Source: Trichopria drosophilae (lineage: Eukaryota > Arthropoda > Insecta > Hymenoptera > Diapriidae). Taken from it: a stretch of 64,000 nucleotides of DNA. A program made the translations under genes and the position numbers. Under the pieces are notes generated by a model that saw nothing but the letters and a program-made list of their open reading frames with translations, was not told the origin of the DNA and searched no databases. The DNA lies in contig CM059587.1 in assembly GCA_030407085.1 (NCBI GenBank), positions 77,675,001 through 77,739,000 on the forward strand, given 5' to 3'. Shown here one piece after another: positions 1 through 11,100 of this stretch (the first letter of the stretch is position 1; every line of letters begins with the position of its first letter).

Positions 1-472
1 AATATTCACATGAATGCTTCTGGAAGCATTGAGAAGCATTCATCAAGTTTCCTGCACAGGAAGTATTCGGAGGCATTCAAAATGCACGTAGCAATACTTC
101 TTTAAGAAGCAAAGCATTCACTTTATAATTATAATCTTGAAGTATTGAGAAGCAAAAAAAAAATACAGTGAATACTTCCATAATGATTAGAAATTATTGA
201 AAATATGGAAGCACTCACAATTAAGGCCAACAAATAGAATTGAAAGTAACATATATGTGAATACTTGTCAATACTTCTGAATACTTTTTCGTTTACTGGG
301 TTATTACAAAAGAATTATGTACAAGAAAACATCCCAAAAGAATTCTTTAGGAATTCTTAGATGCTTCGATACTAATTGGGTATTGGTGCGTAAAAATGAA
401 TTATACGAAAATGTTATTATCGGCTTTGAAGAACCTTTTATCAAATACGTTTAAAAAAGAATTTGTATGTAA
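1..472. repeat. Stretch rich in short AAGCATT/AAGTATT motifs
   Basis: No gene is visible. The first 300 bases repeat short motifs such as GAAGCATT, AAGTATTGAGAAGC and AATACTTC in both orientations, which suggests an old inverted-repeat or simple-repeat-derived element cut by the window edge. The rest is ordinary AT-rich DNA. Confidence 0.3.
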
Positions 473-1033
473 CCCTGGTAAAAATGAAGCGTTACATTTA
501 AGCGTTACATAAGAGTCCAGGAGGCGTTTGAAACACCTTAATGACGCTCACTGCACGCTCCAAGCAAGCTTAAGTAACGTTTGACATGAAGCGTGAATTT
601 GGACTTACTGTCACTCTTATTTCACGCCTCCTGGACTTTGTTTTGAGGGGTGCCAAAGCGTGCAATAAGCGTATTTAAAGCGAATTGCCATTTAGCGCGC
701 GAGAAAGAGTTCAGTAACTCTTGCGCTCCTTACTTGTAAACTTTCGAATACGAACATTTTAATGAACCTTCCGTTACAAATGAAATATGTAACGTTTATT
801 AAACGTTTTATAAACTCTTGCTGAACGCTTGGAAAAACGTTTATGCAACGTTTCATACACTCTTCTAACCGGTTCGGACGCTTTCGCGGTAAACTTTTAA
901 GTAGTCCAAAGTAACTCTTTAAGAACCCTTATGTCACACTTTTTGAAGCGGATTTAACTCTTTTTTAACTCTTTTGAAACTCTTAACGTCACGCTTGAGT
1001 AACGCTCTAGTAACGCTCCCATTTTTACCAGGG
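473..1033. mobile_element. Non-autonomous TIR element, CCCTGGTAAAAATG ends
   Basis: The left end reads CCCTGGTAAAAATG and the right end is its exact reverse complement (14 bp). Similarity continues inward as AGCGTTAC-type sequence. The 561-bp interior is full of AAGCGTTAC/GTAACGCTT and AACTCTT motifs and has no coding potential. A related right end, with the same GTAACRCT-type tract before TTTACCAGGG, lies near 46700-46734, so this is a multicopy family. No clear target-site duplication is visible, so the transposase superfamily is not assigned. Confidence 0.6.
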
Positions 1034-1319
1034 AAAATATCCAGCCAGCTTTCATAAAAGCATGCAAAAAGTATTCTTTTGGAATATTTCAAAATCTTTG
1101 CTTATTGGGAAGTTTGCACCATTTATTGGAAAACACTCGGCATTGAAATGCGTGATACAATGGAATTATTTACAAAATTTAACAAATCAAATTCAAAGTT
1201 CAAAGATGAATAATTTTCCATAATTATGAATCGGTTTTTGTTTACTAGGAAGTGCAATACATTGCACAACTTTTAATGAAGTTTCAAACAAAAATAAAAA
1301 CAGGAGATGTAGGAAACAC

Positions 1320-1857
1320 TTACCTATAGGTATACACATGTGCATTGCTCTCTCGCGCAAGCGACCGACAATCGAGCGTAAAATCTCAGAGCGTCGCTAA
1401 TTGATCGTCAGCGCATTCTACTGCGCATGAGGGTCAGCATCGGATGCCGGAAGCACAGCCAACTCCCCGTGAATGTCGTATTTTTAATAAGAATAAAGTG
1501 AATGTCGAGAATATAATTACGACTAAAATTTTACAACAGTGTGTTATTTCCGTTTGCTTTTACCCCAAGTTTTGCACGTACGCGTGTTAACGGAAACGAG
1601 TGAAAAAAGGTGTTGGCAAACAAACATGGCTGCCAGACGGCTCAACGAGGCTTAAACATTCACTGGCGTCCATTGTCCGGTTTCGTGCTCTGCGTAATAC
1701 GTAACCATTGTATTTACCGGCGCGTTATTACTAAGATATCTAGAGAATAAGTGATATTCATAGCGGCATAGTAATATCGAATAATTAAGAGGTAATTTTT
1801 GAGGCATAAACTCAAAAGGCCTCAACGCGATAAAAACATTTTTGGAGAGTCACCGGC
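1320..1857 (+). promoter_or_regulatory. Promoter and 5' UTR region of the RS-rich gene
   Basis: CpG density and GC content rise sharply here compared with the flanks, as at many insect housekeeping promoters. The block includes an NRF1-like TGCGCATG core near 1422-1429. The start ATG at 1858 ends this block, so the transcription start probably lies between about 1450 and 1750. No TATA box stands out. This is inferred from composition and from the position of exon 1. Confidence 0.5.
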
Positions 1858-2177
1858 ATGATTAGCGCTGAGGAGGTTGAAGCCGAAGGACCTGTCGTCG
1901 ACCTGGGAGTCATGGAGGATCTAGAGGAAGAAGAAGAGGTCGATCCTTCAGAATCTGGTCGCTTTAAACAAGTTTCAGATAATCGCTGTGGACAAGATGA
2001 ACTCAAACTCACTGCCGATGAAGAGATGCAGGAGTTCCTGAACAATGACGACTTCGTGGAGAATCCCGAAGTGGTGGAAACATGGAATGGACAAAAAGGG
2101 AAACAAGAGCCAGAGAACGATAAGAGTCGCAATGGGGTACGCCGGAGAAGTCGACAACGTTCCAGAGATCGATCGAG
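1858..2177 (+). CDS. RS-rich gene, coding exon 1 (acidic N-terminus)
   Basis: The ATG at 1858 is the first in frame after the CpG-rich leader. The exon encodes residues 1-106 plus two bases (AG) of codon 107. It starts acidic (a run of E/D near residues 20-30) and ends in RS dipeptides. The donor after 2177 is GTATTC, weaker than consensus. Reading through it reaches a stop at 2220, so a retained intron would give a 120-residue truncated product. Confidence 0.8.
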
Positions 2178-5100
2178 GTATTCGGTGGCAGGCTTATTTC
2201 CTGACAGACACTGTCTATAATTTAACTATGATTTGTCCTTTTAATTTTGTATTATTGTTGTTTTATTTAAAAATTTTACTAGTTAGTCAATACTGGTATA
2301 TCGTAAAGGCTAATTATTTTACAGGATATTTCTATATAATTTTTAAGTTTTTACTCTATTTCTTGCGATTCAATTATTGTGTCTATTTTTGACTAAAAAT
2401 ACTTTATTTACTCTCAATTAATACTAAAGTCCTAACTGGACTGTGTACATAGTAATTATATATACAATTTCTTTCAATTATGTTGGAAGAAAATAAGCTT
2501 TCAATTTATGGCTAACAAAAAACTTAATTAAAAAATGAAAACAAAATCTGAACATTTGTTTAATAAAATTTATTATAATTAAGATAATGAGTTATTTGCT
2601 GAAATAACCAATTAAATAGATGCAAAAAAATATTCCATTAAATTGAAATATACTTTAGAAACTTCTGAAGAATTACTAAAGTTTTTTTTTAAGAAATCAC
2701 AAATAATTTGAATGTATGAATAAATGTTTATAAAACTTTTAAGATTTTAACTTCCGTTAGGAAATTGTGAAATGAAAATAGGTAACATACATTAATATTT
2801 AATCACATGTACAATAATAAAAACTCCAATAAAAACAATAGAAACTAAACTCGTGTGCGCTCATATTACCAAACTTGGTTTAATAAAAATATTGATTAAA
2901 TGTTATAATCTATAAAAATAAAAAAAAAAATAACAAATCTGGATAAAGTTTTTAACATCTTAAACCCTTTGAGCCATGAATTTTTCTTTTCGTCCAATTA
3001 ACTCAAAACTTCTTATTCGAGGGAATTTACATTGAAACTTGACACTTGGAGGTCTTTGGGTGGACAAAAGTACGAAAAACATTTTTAAATATCGAATTCA
3101 TGTACCAAATTCAGTTTGGAACAATTTAATATTGGTCAGATTTTCAAAATTGAATTTGGGGAATCCAATGTGACAACAAATTAGTGATCAGCGACCGCGA
3201 AAACCCCCAAATGCCGAGTTTCGTACAAATCGGCCAAGATTTTGGATTTTGGTCTGCCATATTGGATCCGCCATTTTTAATTTCGAAAACCCTAGATTAA
3301 CAAGTTTTGAGTGACAACGGTTTCGTAATCAGCGACCCCAAAAAGCCCAGAGTGCAGAGTATAGTATAAACTGGCCAAGATTTCGGATTTTGGTCCGCCA
3401 TTTTGAATTTCGAAAATCTGACAACGGATTCGTAGTCAGCAACCCCGAAAATATATAAACAGGTTTGACATGAGTTTATACGGGATTATTTTCCAGAAAC
3501 GATATTTTTTCAAAAAATGGTTAATTTTTTTATATATATTTGTTTATAATTAATTAACTATAGTATGTTAAGACATATAATAATTTGCATTTGTTAAATA
3601 AAGGCATGAGATGTGTTGAAAATAAGATGCGACCTCAGAAATATGAGAAACTGATTTTTAAGACGCAAATAACCAACGAATTGAAGGTGAGACGCTCAGT
3701 CATGGCGCAAAGGGTTAAAAAGTAGAATAACCTTATATAGTGAAAGTTATTTGGCCTTGTTCCTCTTTATAGTATAGATTCTTTTTAGTAGACCATACCT
3801 TCTTTTTTTCATGAAAAACCTTTCAATGATTCAAAGTGAAATGTGGGCATTATTGACAAAAAATACGTAATACCATTGAAGGACAAGTAGAGGACATAAG
3901 AACTAGTTTCAAAATAAACAATTTTAAATAATATATGTTATATTTGATTTTTATATATTTAAACTAACAATTGCTAATTTTGTTATTTACTTGGATGAAA
4001 TATTGATTTATTTTTCTTAACAATTTTTATTTACTCATTTTTATTATAAATAATTTAAAAAAAAATATGTGCCTGCGTATGTCAACAAATGCAGATACGA
4101 TTTAAACCTTTCGCTGTGAACTACGTGTATACACATAGTTATAAAAGATCGAATAAACAGAGGATAAACAAACAGATATATATCAGCGTTATGTTTTATT
4201 GGGTACTTTGAATCCGAATTTGAGGTCAAATTTTGAAAAATTCTAAACGTAAAATTCAATATGGCCACACAAAATTGGACAATATTTAAGCATTTTTCAT
4301 TATACACATAATTATAAAAAATGAACAAATAGAGAATAAAGAAACAGATATATACCAGAGTTAGCTTTTATTGGGTATTTTGTAATTGCTCATTCCGAAT
4401 TTGAGGACAAATTTTTAAAACTTTAAACAGAAAATTCAATATGGCCGCTTGACTTTAAAAAATAGATGTCAGCCATATTGAATCCGCCATTTTGAATGAT
4501 TGAAAATTGACACCAAATTTGTAATTTTATTGTAAACAAAATTAAGAATAAAAATATCACTTTTTACATGATTAATTCAATTCCGAAGAAATTCGACTGT
4601 AAACATGTAGTCTTAATTATTGTTACTTATGTTTTCGGGATCACTGATTCTGAATACGATATCAATTTTTCAAAATTCAAAATGGCGGATAATATTTTGA
4701 AAACTTAAGGAGGTTCACCAGGTCAAAGAATTAACATTGAGAATTTAACGAAAAAATTATAGTAGGTTAAACAATGAAAGACTAGGTACCTTCAGAGCAG
4801 AGAAATTAATAAAAATGTTCACGACTCTTTAACATTGAGTTTTATGGGAACATGTATATATTCATGAAATTCGTATTGAATTAACATTGAGTTTTTCGTA
4901 AAATTTATACTACTGATAAAAAAATTTGTGAGATTTTATTTGCAGAAAGAAAAACGTCTCTTCCTACCTTTAGAGACGAGAAATAAAATAAACAAATAGC
5001 TAACAGGGTCATTTTTGGTTATGTTGACGGACGGCAACGTCTTAGGAAGCATACCACCCAAGTCATATTGGCGTCCGTTCCATATTTGACTCGATAGGTA

Positions 5101-8100
5101 CCTGGTGAACCTCCTTAAGTAAAGTTCAATAAAAATCGGTACTCGTGGAGGTTTTGGGGTCACTGATTACGAATTCGATGTCAGTTTTTCGAAATTCAAA
5201 ATGGTGGATCGAACATGGCTGGCAAAATTGTCCAAATTTAAAAAAAGTTTGTAAAAAACTATTTTCAGGGGTTTTTGAGAACTCTGATTGCGAATTGATT
5301 AAAAATGGTGTCCGCCATTTTGAATTTCAAAAACTGACATCCGACTGATCAGTTACCCTGAAAATTATCTGTACACTTTGAAATAATTAGTATATCCCTT
5401 CTTTTCACTGAATTTTGTTGAAACTCGTTACTCAGAGGTTTTCGGGGTCGCTGAATACGAATCTGACGTTGGTTTTTAAAAATTAAAAATGGCGGACAAA
5501 AATTGAAAATCGACTGAATTCGCTTGAAAAAAGTTACTCAGGGGTTTTCGAAGCCACTGAATAAGAATTTGATGTCAAATTTCAGAAATTCAAAATGGCG
5601 GACAAAAATTGCAAGTCTACTGTATTTGCTTGAAAAATGATACTCAAGGGTTTTTGAATCCCCAAAATCTATTTTCATTTTCGTATTCAATGACCTCGTA
5701 AATACCTGAGTAACTTTTTTTCAAGGGTATTCAGTCGATTTTCAATTTTTTGTCCGCTATATTGGTTCCGCCATTTTGAATTTTTGTAAATTGACATCAA
5801 ATTCGTATTCAGCGACCCCAAAAATGTATAAATAATAAGTTTCCTGTAGATGTTTGTATGGAATTATTTGTCACAAATGATTTTTAAAAAAAATTGTCAT
5901 TTTTTGGTATATTTTTGTTAATTAATTAAACTATAGTATTTTAATATGTGTGATATGTTTCATTCAATCAATAAATGCCTTACTTATGTAGAAAATCAAT
6001 CACAATTTAAAAAAACATGGGAAACTGATTTTTAAATGTAAAAAAAGTAGTGAATAAAAGGTCTCTAAGAGACCCACTGTGACGCAAAGGGTTAAACAGA
6101 AAATGGAATTTAGGTGAATAAAACCGAAAGTAAAATATTAACAAAATATATGAAATGCAGATATTTTTTAAATTTATTATATCTACCAAATAATAACGGT
6201 AATAATAAACTGTATATATAAAATACACTAAACAGTTGGTTTTCAAAAAATCTAATTGTTAAGATTTAAATTTTAAAGCTTATTTCATGCTGACATATTT
6301 ATGAGTATCGTAATTCTTATGAGTATCGTAAAACTTACGAGTATCATAATACTTATGAGCATCATAAAAGTTATGAGTATCGTAATACTTATGAGTATCG
6401 TAATACTTATGTGTATCATAAAACTTATGTTTATCATAAAACTTATGAGTATCGTAATACTTATGTGTATCATAAAACTTATGAGTATCGTAATACTTAT
6501 GAGTAGCGTAATACTTATGTGTATCATAAAACTTATGAATATCATAAAACTTATGAGTATCGTAATATCTGTGAGTATCATAAAACTTATGAATATCGTA
6601 ATACTTATGAGTATCGTAATACTTACGAGTATCATGTAACTTATGAGTTTCGTAATACTTATGAGTATCATAAAACTTATGAGTATCGTAATGCTTACGA
6701 GTATCACATTTGTGGCGTACAAACTGTTGATTAAATTTGATATATTGTATCTTGCTGAAAAAGAAGTTACGTTTTCTTAATTGTGAGACACTAGTTTTTC
6801 AGAAATTGCAGTTTGTGGCATTCTTAACAATATAAAAAGGTCGACGGAAGGGCTATCATAAATATGAACTATACAATAGATACTTCATTCATTAACGAAC
6901 AATTTCAACTATTATTCATCAATGTGCCTCTAATATTATAACTTACTAGTTTGTTGCATGCAAAACTACTGAGAAACTGAACGATATCAAAGATAATGAT
7001 GTATTATAATTCTATATCTATCACTCTACTATTGTACTTCACATTTTGTATTTAATTTTATACTATTTGTAATTATTATATGTAGTTGGCCAAAGAAGCC
7101 TACACTTCAAGCCAAAGTTATTAAATAAATAATAATAATAATAATAATAATAATATTAACATTGTAGGAGCACTTGGAACCTGTTAAATAAAAACGTAAC
7201 TGTTTTAAAAGTTGCACTTTTTCGTTCAGCACATTTACGATTCCACCTTAATTGCTTTAATGTATCGTGTGACATATTTTAACTTAAATTGTCACAACAA
7301 ACGCATACTGTATACATATTTTCATTCTAAAAAATGTTATTGTGTTAACAATATTACAAAAATGTAATCTCTTGAATGACATTAGATTTTTGTTCATTCT
7401 CTCTCTTTTTTTATCTTCCTCTGTTGTTCTCCATATTTTTCGATCCTTTTCGATCTTTTTCCATATGGGTGATTTTCAAATAACTGTATTATTTTGCAAG
7501 CGATTTTGGCGAAATATTAAACTGATTATATCCCATAACTTTTAGGATATTTCTGTTTTATTTCATCATATGTATGTGTTCACAACGTAGTGCTACTACA
7601 ACTTGAGTTTTAAGGAAGTTGCACTGAAAAATTAATAATTATGCGAAACGGAACTGACCGTTCTCGATCGATTTTACTTTCTTCCTGTCTAAAATATTAT
7701 AAATTTTTATTTTAAATTATTTGCAACTGATATAAGTTTAAAATGGTACAATATTAAGTAATAAAATTATACCTTTTTTAATCTCTTAGCCTCGAAAACT
7801 TTACTCTTCTTTGCTTTGATTCTATTAGCATTCGATAGTTTCGCTGCATCACTTTTTCGCATTTTATTATTTTCATTAATGGAAATGACATATCGAATTT
7901 AACGAATTATTAGAAAAAAACTGCAACTTTTCCGAATATATTTCACAAAATCCATATGTATACTATTATTGTAAATTAAACCTTTTTAAAAATATTATGT
8001 TGTATTAAATTAGTAGTATAAAACGGAACTGACTGAATATTTTTATAATATGTTAGTTTTGGTAAAAAAGGTGTTTATTCATCTGAGTTTTCGTTTATTG

Positions 8101-11100
8101 CAATAAATAAAAGGTGCTTAACTATCTACTAAGTTTAAACTTTACATTAGCATGGAAAAAATATTTTAAAAAATGTAATAAGATACACAAAATTATCTCT
8201 GAACTAAAATTATCTCTTTCATAAAAAAATTGGCGACAATGTATAAACAGTGTTTTTGAAATGTAGGCTCACAATTTTAGGACGATTTTTTCAAAATTGT
8301 GTTACACATCAAGTCGATTTACTGCCTTCATGATTTATTTTAAATTTTTTGCACCGGATGAACTTATAAATGAGAAAATAAACTTAATTTTTTCTTTGGC
8401 ATCATGGAACTGATATTTAACACACGTTTTAGTTAACCTTTAGACTGCCGGGATTTAGAAGAGCATATCGCCCTCAGAAAACTGGTATTTAAGGTACCTC
8501 ATATCAATGATTGATCATACACAAAGTGTAGATCATGAGGTTCATCAATATATTGATTCTCCAGCAGAGAACGGAACTCCTAATGTTAAAAATTTCAAAT
8601 TAAAAAAAAATGTATTTTTAATAGTAGAAAACGCTTCTTTCTTTATGAGAACATTATATAAGTTAAATCTGTAGATTTAATTAAATATTTAAAGCATTTT
8701 GAAGGGTTGATAGTCAAATTTTAAGGGTTGTTTTAAAGATATTTCACCCCTTTAGACATAGGATTCAAATTTTATTTATTTTATAGTGCAGATACACTTT
8801 TCTGGAGTATTTTTCGACGTTGAATCCATATCTAATGACGAAAATGCAATAAATTCAATAACAACCCCTGAAATAATTAAAAATAAAAAACCACCCCATC
8901 AAATATGATATTCAAGTTTTATTTATTTTGTAGTGTAAGTACACATTTTCGGGGTACTTTTCGACGCTGAATTTAAATTTTATGTCAAAATTGCAATAAC
9001 ACCTAAAACAACCCTTATAATGGGGTAAACATAAAATTTAATTATAGTCTGAAGGAAACAAAATAATGACCACTTGTAGAAGATACAGATTTAATGGATT
9101 TGGGGTAGGTAAAAAGGGGAGTGGAGGGGTAAATTTATCTTAAATGACTTTTATAAGTGAAAATAATAATAAATTTGTTAGCGACTATATTATTTATTCG
9201 AATTTCGCGGGCATATGAAATTGTTGGTGGGATAGCATAGTTGCGAATTTGTGATAGAGGGCGCAAGAGAGAGAGATCAACGTGGTCGAAGAGGAAATAG
9301 GGGACTCTCTCCCGGGAAAGCAAAGCACATGGATGCAAATCGATCGAGATCTATCGCGCGAGGATATACGAGAGAGAAACGCAAGAGCAGGAGGCTCTAT
9401 CATTTTGTAAAAGATCGAAATATAGTCGTGTGTGCACCCTCCACGAGTCTTATCGTTTGTCTTCCTCCGAGTCCTTTTTAAAACTCCGAAAATTAGGAGC
9501 TTGATATTTGAGTTCAAAGACGAATGTCTTCAACAAATTAATATATATTTTAGCCTAAAAATAAACATTAAACAAGTTTTTATGATGCGTTAAAATATTG
9601 ATTTTCCGGCAGTCTAAAGGTTAATAAAAAGGTGTAATCTGTGTATGTGAGTAAACTAGTATATGTACCAACTACAACTGATAATGACAATACAGTAGGA
9701 CCTCTCTTATTCGAACCTCTCATATTCTAATTGTCCAGCCTCTCTTATTCTAATCGTTCCCCGATAAGTCTTCCCCCACTATCACACGAAAAGTCACAAA
9801 GTAAGTGGGGGTAAGGGGAAAATTAGAATAAGAGAGGTCGGCGCCATCTTGAAAAACTTTACTAATTAGAATGAGTGAGGTCCTACTGTATTATTTACTC
9901 AGAAATAAAGCGCATTTAGTACATTCTTTAATAATTTCTCGCAAGGAACATCAAATATCACAGTTATTTGAAAATCACCCATATATATAGATCCCCATTA
10001 TAAATTTTGACATTGAATTTGTGATCAACGACCTCAAAAACCTTCAAGAATTATGTTTCTTGACTGACACTTATTCTACAGCCTCGAGTACATAAAAGAG
10101 ACAATACTAAGACCTCATCTTAAGGGGGTTTTGTGAAAATGAGTAATGGGTCCGAATTATAACTCCTAAAAGACAGTTGACTACATATGCTCAAGAACAA
10201 TGATATTCTTCGAATTAAAAAAAAAAACGTGTTAGTAGCGAAAGTAAAAAGTTTCATGGATTTGTTCATATATTCTAATATTTCTTTATCGATTGGTTTA
10301 GTAAACTGGAATACGAGACTTTGGAAACATTTTTTATCTATTTCAATTATTCATATAATTATTTATTGTATGCACAAATATAAAAAGTAAATCGTTTATA
10401 ACGAAATAACATTGTTGCAAGAAAATTCTAATATAAGTATTAATTATGGAAAATATTTGTATTTTAAGGATTTAATAAATAATTTCAGTAGATATTGCAT
10501 TGCTGCTTTACTATTTATTTATATGTGAACAATGTCAAGATAAGTATAATTATAGGGATAGGCGAGATCGTGAACGGGATCGCGACAGGGACCGGGATCG
10601 TCGTGGAAGAAGACGAACGCCCGAGAGAAGACGCGAGGACAGTCGACGTGACCCGACCAGGAGTAACAAGGATATCGAACGTGACAAAATAAAAACCAAA
10701 TTAGACACAGAAAACAAAATGTTAGCTGAGAAAGAGAAAGCAATTAAGAATCTTTTAGATTCAGATGCGGTAGTACCGCCGGGTACCGAAGGAGAAGCTA
10801 TACAAAATATGGAAAAAGAAAAGCAGAAAGAAGAGAGCGAGAGAAAACGCAGTCGGGAACGCAGAAGATCTAGAAGCCCAAGGCGCAGAAGTCCACCCAG
10901 AAGGAGGAGCAGTCCGGATAGGCGTAGGTATTCACCGGACAAGCGATTACCACTCAGTCCTATTAGAAGAAGAATTAGCCCTTTCCAAGTGAGAAGATCT
11001 AGTTGGGAAAAGAAAACTAGCGAAGAGGTCAGAAGAAGTTTGGAGAGACGTAGTATGGAGCGTCGCAAACGGCGCGAGCGGTAAGCTTATTTTCATTGCT

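Larger units (their letters stand above)
7463..9984. mobile_element. 2.5-kb TIR element bounded by 25-bp perfect inverted repeats
   Basis: ATATGGGTGATTTTCAAATA plus five more bases at 7463-7487 is matched exactly by its reverse complement at 9960-9984. No transposase is visible inside. A TTAA element (8433-9624) and a pogo-like MITE (9693-9888) lie between the ends and account for about 1.4 kb, so the original element was about 1.1 kb. No convincing target duplication was found. Confidence 0.6.
2178..10555 (+). other. Intron 1 of the RS-rich gene (8.4 kb, transposon-filled)
   Basis: The phase-2 ends join exon 1 (AG) to exon 2 (G) as an Arg codon, continuing the RS/RD tract. It contains two TTAA elements, arrays of the AAAATGGCGGA repeat, an 18-bp minisatellite, a 2.5-kb TIR element with another TTAA element inside it, and a pogo-like MITE. 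The stretches 2178-2959, 6709-7462 and 9985-10555 are AT-rich with nothing I recognise. A stronger-looking acceptor (AATTTCAG) ends at 10488, but its use leads to an in-frame TGA. Confidence 0.75.

Noticed and set aside
6299..6708. CRISPR-like array
   Set aside because: The units abut without spacers and the context is a eukaryotic intron; it is a plain minisatellite.
6285..6734. Repeat-encoded proteins on both strands
   Set aside because: They arise only from the 18-bp minisatellite, whose length is a multiple of three; no start context or non-repeat domain is present.
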